From Herbaspirillum sp. SJZ106 (lineage in GTDB: Bacteria > Pseudomonadota > Gammaproteobacteria > Burkholderiales > Burkholderiaceae_D), in the NCBI RefSeq assembly GCF_006715495.1, contig NZ_VFNI01000002.1, positions 806,001 through 870,000 of the forward strand: a stretch of 64,000 nucleotides of DNA. The letters run 5' to 3'. Of this stretch, positions 21,214 to 30,682 are shown one piece after another; positions within the stretch are counted from its first letter, which is position 1, and every line of letters begins with the position of its first letter. The translations under genes and the position numbers were made by a program. The notes beneath the pieces are model-generated. The model saw nothing but the letters and a program-made list of their open reading frames with translations, was not told where the DNA came from and made no database searches.

Positions 21214-21275
21214 GCTGCGTCCGTGTCGCCAGAGTGGTGGAGGCAGTATCGTAGGTCGATCATCATAGGATTGCC

Positions 21276-22295
21276 ATGACAAAGAAATCTGATTTTCTGC
21301 CAACGCCGGCCCATCGCCATGCTGCCAGGCAGATTGTCTTCGTTGCCTTCGAGGGAACCGAACCGCTCGATCTGACGGGGCCGATCGGCGTATTCACGCG
21401 GGCCGAGGAACAGGTTCCCGGCACTTACCGCATCCGCGTGGCATCGGTCGATGGTGCGGCCATCCGTACCCGCTCGCCCTTGATGCTGGCCGGTATCGAA
21501 CCGTTGTCCGGCATTTCCGCGGACATCGACACCTTGCTTGTCGCCGGCGGCCATGAACCGGCCATACGCCGCGCCGCCATTGATCCGGCCTTGATCGGCT
21601 GGCTGCGGGAGCATGCCGGGAGGGCGCGGAGAATCGGCAGCATCTGTACCGGAGCGTTCGTGCTCGGAGCCGCGGGCCTGTTGGACGGCCGCTCGGTGAC
21701 GACGCACTGGGCAGCCGTCGAGGCATTGCAGGAATATTTTCCGCAAGCGCGGGTGGACGCCGATGCCATCTACCGGATCGACGGCAGGCTCTACACTTCG
21801 GCCGGCGTGACGGCCGGCATCGACCTCGCATTGGCAATGGTCAAGGCCGATCTCGGGCATGCGGTGGCCGCCGCCATCGCCCGCGATCTGGTGTTGTTCC
21901 TGCATCGTCCGGGCGGACAACGGCAGTTCAGCGCAACGTTGGCGGGACAGGATGCGGAAAGCGACCTGTTCGCCGATTTGCTGGCGTGGATGCTGGAGCA
22001 TCCGCAGCACGATTTGCGCGTGGCCGCGCTGGCCGAACGCGCGGCCATGAGTCCGCGCAATTTCGCGCGGCAGTTTCAGCTGAAGGTGGGCAAGACCCCG
22101 GCGCGTTACGTATTGGAAATGCGGCTCGACCATGCATGCCGCCATCTGGAAAATACCGCATGGACGATTGAGCGCGTGGCGGAGAAAAGCGGATTGAAGA
22201 GCGCGGACACAATGCATCGGCTGTTCCGGGAAAAATTGGGAGTGACGCCGTCCGACTATCGGGCGCGATTTGCGGCGGGCGGCCCTGCGCGGTAG
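21276..22295 (+). CDS. GlxA-family transcriptional regulator (DJ-1/PfpI plus AraC HTH)
   Basis: A 339-residue protein with a DJ-1/PfpI-like N-terminal domain (IVFVAFEGTEPLDLTGPIGV and SICTGAFVLGAAGLLDG) and a C-terminal double helix-turn-helix of the AraC type (MSPRNFARQFQLKVGKTPARY, then SADTMHRLFREKLGVTPSDYR). It probably controls the divergent exported PfpI gene, 62 bases away, with which it shares the DJ-1 domain. Confidence 0.9.
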   Translation: MTKKSDFLPTPAHRHAARQIVFVAFEGTEPLDLTGPIGVFTRAEEQVPGTYRIRVASVDGAAIRTRSPLMLAGIEPLSGISADIDTLLVAGGHEPAIRRAAIDPALIGWLREHAGRARRIGSICTGAFVLGAAGLLDGRSVTTHWAAVEALQEYFPQARVDADAIYRIDGRLYTSAGVTAGIDLALAMVKADLGHAVAAAIARDLVLFLHRPGGQRQFSATLAGQDAESDLFADLLAWMLEHPQHDLRVAALAERAAMSPRNFARQFQLKVGKTPARYVLEMRLDHACRHLENTAWTIERVAEKSGLKSADTMHRLFREKLGVTPSDYRARFAAGGPAR

Positions 22296-22414
22296 CGGGA
22301 TGCCCTCGGGCCATTGATGAAAATGGGTTCTATAATGGCCGCTTCCGCCTGGCGGGTTTGGGCGGCGCGATATCGGCTCATCCATTAGTAAATCATCAAG
22401 AAAAGGGGCATCTC

Positions 22415-22897
22415 ATGCGGGCGCGGCCTGTTTCTGGATTCGTTTGCCATTTGTCATCCGTGGCGATGGTGGTAGCGGTGCTGGCCTGCGCCGCATCAGG
22501 TGCGCAGGCGCAGGAGAACCGCTTCGCCGGCATCATGAAGGTGGTGCGCGGCGATGTGCAGGTGCAGCGGCAGGAGCAGAAGCTGCCGGCCCAGGTCGGG
22601 GACAAGTTGTATTCCGGCGATCGCATCGTCACCGCCGCCGATGCGGCTGCCGGCATCACCTTGCGCGATGACACGCTGATGTCGCTCGGCCCCAAGACCA
22701 GTTTTGTGCTGGAAGACTTCAAATTCAACGAGAGTTCCGGCGACGGCAACATTGCCGTGCGGGTGGCCAAGGGCACCTTGCGCTATGTCTCGGGCCTGAT
22801 CGGCAAGCATGCGCCGGAGCGCCAGCAGGTGGCCACGCCGACGGCCACCATCGGCATCCGCGGCACCGACTTCATCGTGGAGGTGGGCGATGAATAA
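22415..22897 (+). CDS. FecR-domain periplasmic protein
   Basis: A 160-residue protein with a signal peptide ending near AQAQ and a single FecR domain (about residues 35-140). Hallmarks are GDKLYSGDRIVTA, LRDDTLMSLGPKTSFVL and TPTATIGIRGTDF. AAAAGGGG lies before ATG 22415. FecR domains of this standalone type usually present a periplasmic surface or sense envelope signals; no sigma factor gene is adjacent. It overlaps the following OmpA-like gene by eight bases, so the two proteins are probably made together. Confidence 0.87.
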   Translation: MRARPVSGFVCHLSSVAMVVAVLACAASGAQAQENRFAGIMKVVRGDVQVQRQEQKLPAQVGDKLYSGDRIVTAADAAAGITLRDDTLMSLGPKTSFVLEDFKFNESSGDGNIAVRVAKGTLRYVSGLIGKHAPERQQVATPTATIGIRGTDFIVEVGDE

Positions 22898-23480
22898 GTC
22901 GTTGGCCCTGTGCCTTGCCGTGCTGGCGCTGGCCGGTTGCGCCGGCCCCACGGAGCGCTTCGTGCTGCTGCCGCAGCCGGATGGTTCTACCAGCAGCATC
23001 GTCGTCAAGACCGCGGCCGGCGAGGCGGCGCTGGCGACGCCTTATGCCTCGGTGGAGAGCGCGTCCGGCAAGATCGGCAAAGCCGCGACCCTGAGCGAGT
23101 CCGAAGTGCAGGCGCGCTACGCGCCGGTGATGCAGAGCCTGCCATTGCGGCCGCGCACTTACGAGTTGCTGTTCGAATTGGGCAGCGACCGCTTGACGCC
23201 TGCCTCGCGCAAGCTGCTGGAAGAGGCCATCGAGGAGTTCCGCACATTCCCTGCCGGCGAATTCATCCTGGTCGGGCATGCCGACAATATCGGCAGCGAT
23301 GCCATCAACGAGAGCCTGTCGGTGCGGCGCGCGCAATTGGTCGAGCGCGAGCTGATCCGCGCCAGGATCGCGCCGTTGAGCATCGAGGTGGTCGGCAAGG
23401 GCGCGCGCGAGCCGCGCATACCGCAAAAGAAGGGCGTGCCGGAACCGCGCAACCGTTTCGTCGAGATCCGTATCCGCTAG
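22890..23480 (+). CDS. OmpA-family peptidoglycan-associated lipoprotein
   Basis: A 196-residue lipoprotein precursor: the signal ends in LALAGC with the lipid-bearing Cys17. The C-terminal half is an OmpA domain. It shows YELLFELGSDRLTPASRKLL, GHADNIGSDAINESLSVRRA and a terminal NRFVEIRIR, which together form the peptidoglycan-binding fold. It overlaps the FecR gene and likely anchors to the outer membrane. FecR-OmpA pairs elsewhere often accompany a CHASE2 cyclase; here an HD-GYP gene lies downstream on the opposite strand instead. Confidence 0.88.
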   Translation: MNKSLALCLAVLALAGCAGPTERFVLLPQPDGSTSSIVVKTAAGEAALATPYASVESASGKIGKAATLSESEVQARYAPVMQSLPLRPRTYELLFELGSDRLTPASRKLLEEAIEEFRTFPAGEFILVGHADNIGSDAINESLSVRRAQLVERELIRARIAPLSIEVVGKGAREPRIPQKKGVPEPRNRFVEIRIR

Positions 23481-23511
23481 GCGCGGCAGCGCAGCCGCGG
23501 CGCGTTGCCGG

Positions 23512-24738
23512 TCAGGACAGCGCCCGCGTGCTCAGCAACTGCATGGCGTCGAGATGGCTCAGGCGCGCCCACTCCTCGCCGCCGCGCGCGACGATGTTGT
23601 CGACGTCCGGCGTGGCCAGCAGGTCGAGGATCTCGGTATCGCTGACGCCCCGGTCGTTGTTGTAGTTGAATACCTTGAGCACCGGGCGCGTCAGGTCCTT
23701 GTCGTTTTGCCGGATCACGAAGCCCGAGCGTCCCGATTCCAGCTTGACGATCGAGCCCACCGGATAGATGCCCAGCGTCTTGACGAAAGCCAGGAACATG
23801 GCGCGGTCGAAATGGCCGGTCCAGGTTGCCATCGAAGAGATCGCTTCGGCCGGATCCCAGGCGTGCTTGTAGCGGCGCTCGGAGGTGAGCGCATCGTACA
23901 CGTCGCAGATCGCCGCCATGCGCGCGTAAAGCGAGATCGTTGCGCCGCGCAGGTTTTCCGGATAGCCGTTGCCGTCGATCTTTTCATGGTGGTGCAGGCA
24001 AACGTCGCGCGCATAGTCGGGCACGTTGGTATCCTGGCTCAGGTATTTGTGGCCCAGCTCCGGATGCTTGCGCACGATCGCGAATTCTTCCTCGGTCAGC
24101 TTGCCGGGTTTGTTCAGGATGTCATGCGGGATGAAGGCCTTGCCGATGTCGTGCAGGAATCCGCCCAGGCCGGCTTCGCGGCAGGAAGTCTCGTCCATGC
24201 CCAGGGTGCGGCCCAGCGCCACCATCAGCGCGCACACCGCCACCGAGTGCAGGTAGGTATATTCGTCGGCTAGTTTCAGGCGCACCACGCTCACCAGCGC
24301 ATTGGGGTTTTGCAGCACCGAATTGGCGATTTCCTCGACCACGCTGACGCAGCGCTCCATGTCCAGCACCTTGCCCATGCGTACCTCGGCGAACATGGCC
24401 TGGGTCGCCTTCTTGGCGGTTTCGCATAGTTTTTGCGCATCGACCAACGCCGGGTCCAGCGCCGGCGTTGCCGGCTCCGGGGCTGCGGCCGCTGCGGCGG
24501 TGGCCGCGGGTTCGTCCGGCGCGCCATCCTCATCTTCTTCGGGGGCGACGACATCCTTGCCCTTGGCGGTGTCGATCCAGCAATATGCGATGCCGCTGGC
24601 GCGGGCCTGCTTCAGTTCGTTGGGATTCTTGATGAGGAACTTGTTCTTCCAGAACGGGTGGTTCATCCACGCGGCGTCGTCGAAGCCGGCGAAATACATC
24701 CCGAGGACCAGTTCCTCCACTTTGATTTTCTTCAGCAT
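23512..24738 (-). CDS. HD-GYP domain cyclic-di-GMP phosphodiesterase
   Basis: A 408-residue cytoplasmic enzyme predicted to hydrolyse c-di-GMP. The N-terminal DUF3391 segment (about 1-65, VEELVLGMYFAGFD) is followed by an Ala/Pro/Glu-rich linker (64-98). The HD-GYP domain has HDIGK at 196-200, HHHEKIDGNGYP at 249-260 and downstream helices. All metal-binding and GYP residues are present, so it should be active. It probably links c-di-GMP to motility or biofilm behaviour. Confidence 0.93.
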   Translation of the reverse strand: MLKKIKVEELVLGMYFAGFDDAAWMNHPFWKNKFLIKNPNELKQARASGIAYCWIDTAKGKDVVAPEEDEDGAPDEPAATAAAAAAPEPATPALDPALVDAQKLCETAKKATQAMFAEVRMGKVLDMERCVSVVEEIANSVLQNPNALVSVVRLKLADEYTYLHSVAVCALMVALGRTLGMDETSCREAGLGGFLHDIGKAFIPHDILNKPGKLTEEEFAIVRKHPELGHKYLSQDTNVPDYARDVCLHHHEKIDGNGYPENLRGATISLYARMAAICDVYDALTSERRYKHAWDPAEAISSMATWTGHFDRAMFLAFVKTLGIYPVGSIVKLESGRSGFVIRQNDKDLTRPVLKVFNYNNDRGVSDTEILDLLATPDVDNIVARGGEEWARLSHLDAMQLLSTRALS

Positions 24739-25055
24739 GTCTGCGCTTCTTTCCTCCGGGCGCCGGGGGAAAAGGTATATTGGTTTTTATCGTGTCGGGA
24801 GCGGGAGCCCACGCGGACCATCCCGGGATTGCCGCACGCCAATCATCTCATATGGCAGCCCGGAAGGGAACGGGCGGGGCCGCCGCCCCACATCATGTAA
24901 AGACGGCGGGCAGCCCCGGGCGATGGCGGCGGGTGGCGCAGCTTGCTGCCATGCGCAAGCATGCGGGAAGGAGGGGGAAGAGGGATGGGGCCCGGGAACC
25001 GGGCCCGCGAGAACAGAGGGAGAGAGGGCGGCCGGCGCTGCCCGGCCGTGGGCGC
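24739..25055. other. Intergenic region between HD-GYP and MFS genes
   Basis: No gene is evident in these 317 bases. A perfect 8-base GC stem (GGGCCCGG, GAA, CCGGGCCC) at 24988-25006 lies about 50 bases beyond the MFS stop. It could end that leftward transcript, though no T-tract follows. The promoter of the HD-GYP gene must lie near 24740-24800. Confidence 0.4.
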
Positions 25056-26294
25056 TTAGCCGCGCTGCTCCTTGAGGTCGGGCAGGAGCACAGTGAGCAA
25101 GCCCGCCAGCGGCAGGAAGGCGCACAGGCCGTAGACCCAGGCGATGCCATACAGGTCGGCCAGGTGGCCCAGCAAGGCCGCGCCGATGCCGCCGAAACCG
25201 AACATCAGGCCGAAGAACACGCCGGCGATCATGCCCACCTTGCCCGGCACCAGTTCCTGCGCATATACCACGATGGCCGAGAAGGCCGAGGCGATCACCA
25301 GGCCGATCACCACCGACAGCGCGCCGGTCCAGAACAGGTTGGCGTGCGGCAGCAGCAAGGCGAACGGAGCGGCGCCGAGGATCGAGATCCAGATCACCAG
25401 CTTGCGCCCGATCTTGTCGCCGATGGGGCCGCCGACAAAGGTGCCGACGGCCACCGCGCCGAGGAACAGGAACAGGTAGAGCTGCGAATTCGCCACCGAC
25501 AGGTGGAAGCGGTCGATCAGGTAGAAGGTGAAATAGCTGGTGAAGCTGGCCATGTAGAAGTACTTGGAAAACACCAGCAGCGCCAGCACCAGCAAGGCGC
25601 GCCGTACGGTCGAGGCCGGCAGCGCCTGGGCCGGGCGCTGCCGGGCTTTGCCCTTGTTGGCGGCAAGGTGGCGGCGATACCAGCCCGAGACCAGCGACAG
25701 CACCACGATGGCCAGCAGCGCCAGCAGCACGAACCAGGCCACGTTGCCCTGGCCGTAAGGCACCACGATGGCGGCCGCCAGTAACGGGCCGAACGCCGAA
25801 CCGGCATTGCCGCCGACCTGGAAGGTCGACTGCGCCAGGCCGAAGCGCCCGCCCGAGGCCATGCGCGCGATGCGCGAGGCTTCCGGGTGGAAGGTCGAGG
25901 AGCCGATGCCGATCAGCGCCGCCGCCAGCAGGAAGGCCGGGAAGCTGCCGACCATCGACAGCATCACAATGCCGACCAGCGTGGCGACCGCGCCGCTGGG
26001 CAACAGCCAGGGTTGGGGATGCCGGTCGGTGTACATGCCGATCCAGGGTTGCAGCAGCGAGGCGGTGACCTGGAAGGTCAGCGTGATCAGGCCGACCTGG
26101 GTGAAGCTGAGGTGGTAGTTGGCCTTGAGCATCGGGTAGATCGAGGGCAGCAGCGCCTGGATCATGTCGTTGATCAGGTGGGCGCCGCCGGCGGCCAGGA
26201 TGATGCTCATCACCAGCGGCTGGGCCGCGCCGGCAGGGGGCAAGGATGTCGCGCCGGTATCGGCCGGCGCCGCTGTCGTGGTATCGGTTGTCAT
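25056..26294 (-). CDS. MFS exporter, Fsr (fosmidomycin resistance)-like
   Basis: A 412-residue twelve-helix major facilitator transporter. The segment LINDMIQALLPSIYPMLKAN near the first helix, TDRHPQPW after helix 3 and STFHPEASRIA match the fosmidomycin-resistance subgroup of drug/proton antiporters. The natural substrate is unknown. It is divergent from an AraC-type gene 91 bases away, which probably regulates it. Confidence 0.87.
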   Translation of the reverse strand: MTTDTTTAAPADTGATSLPPAGAAQPLVMSIILAAGGAHLINDMIQALLPSIYPMLKANYHLSFTQVGLITLTFQVTASLLQPWIGMYTDRHPQPWLLPSGAVATLVGIVMLSMVGSFPAFLLAAALIGIGSSTFHPEASRIARMASGGRFGLAQSTFQVGGNAGSAFGPLLAAAIVVPYGQGNVAWFVLLALLAIVVLSLVSGWYRRHLAANKGKARQRPAQALPASTVRRALLVLALLVFSKYFYMASFTSYFTFYLIDRFHLSVANSQLYLFLFLGAVAVGTFVGGPIGDKIGRKLVIWISILGAAPFALLLPHANLFWTGALSVVIGLVIASAFSAIVVYAQELVPGKVGMIAGVFFGLMFGFGGIGAALLGHLADLYGIAWVYGLCAFLPLAGLLTVLLPDLKEQRG

Positions 26295-26385
26295 TGCGAA
26301 AACGTCTTCGGTTGTAGTGTGGGGATGCGCAAGCGTATCATTGGCATCTATTCATTTTCATGACAATTTTTATCGATTAAGTGCC

Positions 26386-27216
26386 ATGGTGGCCCGATTA
26401 CGTCCCGTCAGCCCCAGCAGCGAGGCCGAAGCGCTGCAATCGGTGCCTTGCCCGGTGGTGGCCTTTTCCCGTGAACTGGCGCATCGGGACTTGCTGAGCG
26501 CCCATTCGCATCCGCGCGGGCAACTGCTGTATGCGGTCGATGGCGTCATGCAGGTGCGTACGCCGCACGGCGTATGGGTCGTGCCGCCGCAGCGCGCGCT
26601 GTGGGTGCCGCCGCATGTCGAGCATGAGATACGCATGCTCAGCCACGTCAGCATGCGCACGCTCTATATCGCAGCCGGGCCGGCCGATGCCTTGGGCGAG
26701 CGCTGCCGGCTGCTGGAAGTGTCGGTGCTGCTGCGGGAGCTGATCCTGGCGCTGCTGGCCGAGCCCACCGATTATGCCGCCGGCAGCCGCGGCGGCCATG
26801 TGGCAGAACTGATCCTGTCCGAGCTGGCGCGCGCGCCGGCCATTCCCATCGAGATTCCCTGGCCGGACGACCGGCGGCTGGTGGCGATTTGCGAGGCCAT
26901 CCTGGACGATCCGGGCCGGCAGTTTTCATTGGCCGACTGGGCCGGCGTGGGCGGCGCCAGCGTGCGCACGGTGATCCGCCTGTTCCCGAAAGAGACCGGC
27001 TTGCAGTTTAGGCACTGGGTGCAGCAAGTGCATCTGAGCGAAGCGCTGGTGCGTCTGTCCCATGGCGAGGCCGTCGGCGTGGTGGCGCAGGCGCTCGGCT
27101 ACAAGAGCCAGAGCGCCTTCGGCAACATGTTCCGCAAGGCGTTGCGGGCGTCGCCCAACCGATACCTGCTGCGCCAGGAAAAGCGGCGCATGGCGTCGGG
27201 CGCGACGCAGGCTTGA
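26386..27216 (+). CDS. AraC-family transcriptional regulator
   Basis: A 276-residue regulator with an N-terminal cupin-like domain (SAHSHPRGQLLYAVDGVMQV and VPPQRALWVPPHVEHEI). A C-terminal double HTH follows (SLADWAGVGGASVRTVIRLF, then VAQALGYKSQSAFGNMFRKA). ATG 26386 is chosen because the homologous cupin part begins soon after; the longer frame is not supported. Divergence from the Fsr-like exporter suggests it controls that gene in response to a small molecule. Confidence 0.9.
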   Translation: MVARLRPVSPSSEAEALQSVPCPVVAFSRELAHRDLLSAHSHPRGQLLYAVDGVMQVRTPHGVWVVPPQRALWVPPHVEHEIRMLSHVSMRTLYIAAGPADALGERCRLLEVSVLLRELILALLAEPTDYAAGSRGGHVAELILSELARAPAIPIEIPWPDDRRLVAICEAILDDPGRQFSLADWAGVGGASVRTVIRLFPKETGLQFRHWVQQVHLSEALVRLSHGEAVGVVAQALGYKSQSAFGNMFRKALRASPNRYLLRQEKRRMASGATQA

Positions 27217-27546
27217 GCGAGGACGCCTGGCCCGGCACGACATCACGACGAAAAATGGCGACAAATGTTGCGATACGCTCGCCGCATGATCGTGCCGTTC
27301 CAGGGCATTTCATTGGTGTACGTCAGCGCGCTGGCCGATTTCTGCGGGCGCGCCTGCAGCATCGGCCAGCGCAACGGTCGCAGCGCTCCGATACGGGTGG
27401 TATCGATACGCGACGGATCGGACATGCACGCGGGCAACAGCCGCCGGAAAAATTATCCCTATTTTTTCCGTCCGCCCTTTTCAACTGTAAAGATTGCTTG
27501 CCATCGTCCGTAACCAAGTCATGAGAATCCCGATCAGGGAAATGAC
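27217..27546. other. Intergenic region upstream of the repeat-containing unknown gene
   Basis: No gene is supported in these 330 bases. An 8-base inverted repeat (CGGAAAAA and TTTTTCCG, 10-base loop) lies at 27445-27470. A loosely FliA-like promoter (TAAAGATT, 10 bases, GTCCGTAA) spans 27488-27513, 33 bases before the next gene; the match is partial. Confidence 0.35.
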
Positions 27547-29376
27547 ATGGCCATCGAAACCGGTATAGCCGTGGCGGCGCGCGAAGCGTTGTCGCGCTTC
27601 ACATCGCAGGCCTCGCCCGGCAGCGACGACGCCGACAATACGGCAAGTACCGGAAGTACGCAGCCAGCGGCGCCGGAAGAGGGCGTGACGCTGACGCTGT
27701 CGGCGCAGGGGCGCCTGCTGGCGGCTTTCGCCAGCGTGCTGGACGCGGCGGCGGCCGCGCAGCCGGCGTCGTCATCGGCATCGGCATCGGCATCGGCATC
27801 GGCATCGGCATCGTCCGCATCGGCTGCGGCATCTGCCGATGCGCTCCCCGCCGATCCGCTCCCCATCACGCGCGCCACGCTGTATGCGATCGAGGCGCGC
27901 CTGGTGGCCGCGCGCCGCGGCGCCGAGGCCATCGCGCAAGCCGACCGAGAACGCCCGGACTCCGCCGATCCGGTTCGCCTCAGGCAGGCCGAACAAGCGA
28001 CCGCGTCGTTGTACGGCCGCGCCGCCAATCCCTTTGCCGGGCGCAGCCGCGCCGAACTCTCCGCCATCATCTACGACGAAAGCGGCGCCTATACCGTCAA
28101 CGAGCGCTATGCCGCGGCCAACCAGCGCGCCGAACTCGACCACCGCTTCTGGGCGCCGGTATTCCAGCGCGCCATGACGAGCGGCGACTGGCGTCCGGTG
28201 ATCGAAGCCGGGTTGGCGTTCTATGCCAGCCTGTCGCCGCTGGAGCGCACCGCGTATCCGCCTAACTATGTGCAATTGATGCAGCAATACCTGGCGCTGG
28301 ATAGCCTCAGGCCCGGGGCGCCGTTGCCGCCGCAGCAGCAAGCCGACCTGGTGCGCATGCTGGAGTCGCTGGTGCTGCCGTCCGGCCCGCTGGCGCTGGC
28401 GCGCATTACGCCATCGGCCTTGGCGCTGATGGCCGCGGCGCCGAAGCTGGTGGATATCCTGCCGGTATCGGGCATCGTGCGCGCGGCGCAGGACGATGCC
28501 TATCAGACGTTGTTGCAGCGCGTGTTCGGCGTGAGCCGGCGCGAGGATGAGCCGATGGTCGCCCGTTCCAGCGGCATGTCGATGCACAGCCGCGACTTTC
28601 TTGGTTTCGGTGACCGGCGCTATCTGGCGCAAGCCTATGCCTACGCCGCGGCCAATGGGCTGGCATTGGAAGAGGTGGATGCGCTGGCCGACGACCTGGC
28701 CGCCTATCGTTTTTCCCGCGCCAATGGCGGCGATGGGCCGGCGCAGGCGGCGGTGTCGATACGCGCTGTCGCCAGTCCGCAGTATTACCGCATGAGCGAT
28801 GAAGACAAGGTGCTGGCCCGGCGCATCCTGGGCAGCCGGGCGGCGCGGGATACCGGGCTGGATCATGCCTTCCTCGCCTGGCTGCTCAGTCCGCGCGGCG
28901 GCGGCTGGCGCTCGGAGGAAGGGCGCGGCCATGCGGTCGGCTTCTCTGCGCTGGAAAAGCTGCTCGCCGGGCTGGCCGGCGTAGGCATCGGGGAACGGGC
29001 CGGCGACGAAGCGTCGCTGGAACCGGACTACCGCTACACGCTGTACCGGATCGGCCTGCAGGATATGCAGGAGTTGCCCGAATTGAAGAGCGCCGCGCCA
29101 TCGGCCGACAACGCCATCGGCGCGCGCGTGCTGGCATTGGCCGCGCAACTGGCCGCCCTGGCGCGCAGCGAGGCGGCCGATCTGGCGTTCATGGGCAATG
29201 CGCTGATGCTGCTGAGGATGTACCGCTTCTCGCTCAGGATGAGCAATGCCGAACAGCGCACGCTCTCCGAACTGGTCTATGCCAGGCTGCGCAAGCGCCG
29301 CATCCGCCCGCGCCGCCATAAGCTGTTTGTGGCATGGGGCGAGCGCAGCCCTTCGATGCCGCCCTTGTTCCCCTGA
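27547..29376 (+). CDS. Unknown protein with a serine-alanine repeat tract
   Basis: I do not recognise this 609-residue protein. It has no signal peptide or membrane helix. The first 100 residues are low complexity, including a Ser-Ala alternation at about 75-97 encoded by a pure hexanucleotide repeat. The rest looks like a soluble, mainly helical globular protein rich in Ala, Leu and Arg (for example MSDEDKVLARRILGS and FLAWLLSPRGGGWRSEEGRG). An opening with VTLTLSAQGRLLAA resembles leader segments of some surface or flagella-associated proteins, but that is weak. It ends 15 bases from the convergent LacI gene. Confidence 0.72.
   Translation: MAIETGIAVAAREALSRFTSQASPGSDDADNTASTGSTQPAAPEEGVTLTLSAQGRLLAAFASVLDAAAAAQPASSSASASASASASASSASAAASADALPADPLPITRATLYAIEARLVAARRGAEAIAQADRERPDSADPVRLRQAEQATASLYGRAANPFAGRSRAELSAIIYDESGAYTVNERYAAANQRAELDHRFWAPVFQRAMTSGDWRPVIEAGLAFYASLSPLERTAYPPNYVQLMQQYLALDSLRPGAPLPPQQQADLVRMLESLVLPSGPLALARITPSALALMAAAPKLVDILPVSGIVRAAQDDAYQTLLQRVFGVSRREDEPMVARSSGMSMHSRDFLGFGDRRYLAQAYAYAAANGLALEEVDALADDLAAYRFSRANGGDGPAQAAVSIRAVASPQYYRMSDEDKVLARRILGSRAARDTGLDHAFLAWLLSPRGGGWRSEEGRGHAVGFSALEKLLAGLAGVGIGERAGDEASLEPDYRYTLYRIGLQDMQELPELKSAAPSADNAIGARVLALAAQLAALARSEAADLAFMGNALMLLRMYRFSLRMSNAEQRTLSELVYARLRKRRIRPRRHKLFVAWGERSPSMPPLFP
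27775..27810 (+). repeat. Six perfect TCGGCA repeats in frame within the unknown gene
   Basis: Six uninterrupted copies of TCGGCA encode Ser-Ala repeats, followed by an imperfect seventh. Because the unit is six bases, slippage changes protein length by two residues without breaking the frame. Flanking linker sequence is also Ser/Ala rich. Confidence 0.9.
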
Positions 29377-29391
29377 AGAGCGTATTGCATC

Positions 29392-30471
29392 TCATGGCAG
29401 GTTCTCGCGCAGGATCACGCTGATGCGCACCGCTTCCACGCCGGCCAGCGCGTCGCGCCGCTCGCGCAGGTTGCTGAAGATGCGCACGCAATTCATCACC
29501 ATGTTTTGCGGGTGCTGCGTGAGCACCGCATCCATGGTGCCGTCGATCAGCAGGCCGCGGGTGTCGGGCGTGAGGCCGTGGCCGATGAACACCACCTTCT
29601 GGTCGCGCCCGCATTCCTTCAATGCGCGTCCCACGCCGTCGGAGGCGCCGCCGATGTTGTACATGCCGGCCAGGTCCGGATACTGCTCCAGCAGGATGCG
29701 CGCCTGCTTGTAGTTGGCGTCGGCGTCGTCGTGGCCTTCGCGCAGGCCCACCACCTGCACTTGCGGGCACATCTCTTCCAGCACATGCTGGAATCCCATT
29801 TCCCTTTCCTCGTGGCCGCGATAGCTGAGGCTGCCGGCGATTATGGCGATCTTGCCGGGTTTGCGCCCGCTGCCCGGATGGGCCAGGTCCCGGTTCAGGA
29901 AGCGCGCCAGCAGGTAGCCGGCGGTGCGGCCGGCGGCGCGGTTGTCCATGCCGACATAGGCGGCGCGGCGCGAGTTGGAAAGGTCGGAAATCAGCGTCAC
30001 CACATGCACGCCTTCCTCCACCAGGGTATTGACGGCTTCGCGCACCAGCGGATGTTCCAGCGCCATGAAGGCCACGCCATCGGCTTGCCGTCCGTAATGC
30101 AGCAGGCGTTGCGCCAGCACGCGCGGATTGAAGCCTTCGATGTGGTGGCATTTGCAGCGCACGTTGAAGGGCGCCAGATGGTCCTCGGCAAAGCCGATGT
30201 AGTCGCCCAGCATCTGCATGTAGCGGTTGCTGCGCGGCGGCAGCAGGAACACCAGTTGCATGGGGCGCGGCCGCATGGCCTTGTAGAGATCCGACTCGGG
30301 CAGGTAGTCGAGCGCGGCGGGGGCCTTCATCACCTTTTGCAGGGTCGCCGCGCGCACGCCGGGGCGCTGGTTCAGCACACGGTCGACCGTGGCGGTGGAG
30401 ACGCCGGCGGCGGCCGCGATATCGGTGACGCGCGCGCGTCCCGGGGGAGCGTTGCGAGGAGTGTCGGACAT
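29392..30471 (-). CDS. LacI-family transcriptional regulator
   Basis: A 359-residue repressor with the LacI HTH at about residues 12-40 (VTDIAAAAGVSTATVDRVLN) and a periplasmic-binding-protein-like ligand domain of the ribose type (GDYIGFAEDHL, YVGMDNRAAGRTAGYLLARF, GMYNIGGASDGVGRAL). ATG 30471 places the HTH near the N-terminus; a further ATG at 30501 is possible. It is divergent from the TRAP binding-protein/VOC/RLP/kinase operon and should control it, presumably responding to the imported acid sugar or an intermediate. Confidence 0.92.
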   Translation of the reverse strand: MSDTPRNAPPGRARVTDIAAAAGVSTATVDRVLNQRPGVRAATLQKVMKAPAALDYLPESDLYKAMRPRPMQLVFLLPPRSNRYMQMLGDYIGFAEDHLAPFNVRCKCHHIEGFNPRVLAQRLLHYGRQADGVAFMALEHPLVREAVNTLVEEGVHVVTLISDLSNSRRAAYVGMDNRAAGRTAGYLLARFLNRDLAHPGSGRKPGKIAIIAGSLSYRGHEEREMGFQHVLEEMCPQVQVVGLREGHDDADANYKQARILLEQYPDLAGMYNIGGASDGVGRALKECGRDQKVVFIGHGLTPDTRGLLIDGTMDAVLTQHPQNMVMNCVRIFSNLRERRDALAGVEAVRISVILRENLP

Positions 30472-30682
30472 GGCTTGCCTGGATCTTTTAGTTTGCATCA
30501 AAAACCATCAAAAAACTGCTTTGACCTCTTGGATTCGGCGGCGATATTCTTCGCCATGCCTTGATTTGACCGGGATATTTTGCTGCGGCGTGCAGGAAAG
30601 TCTAAATCAAATCGAATCAGAAAACATCATCAAAACAAGCCGCGCAAGGTCATGCGCCGGATACAACACCAAGGAGACGACG

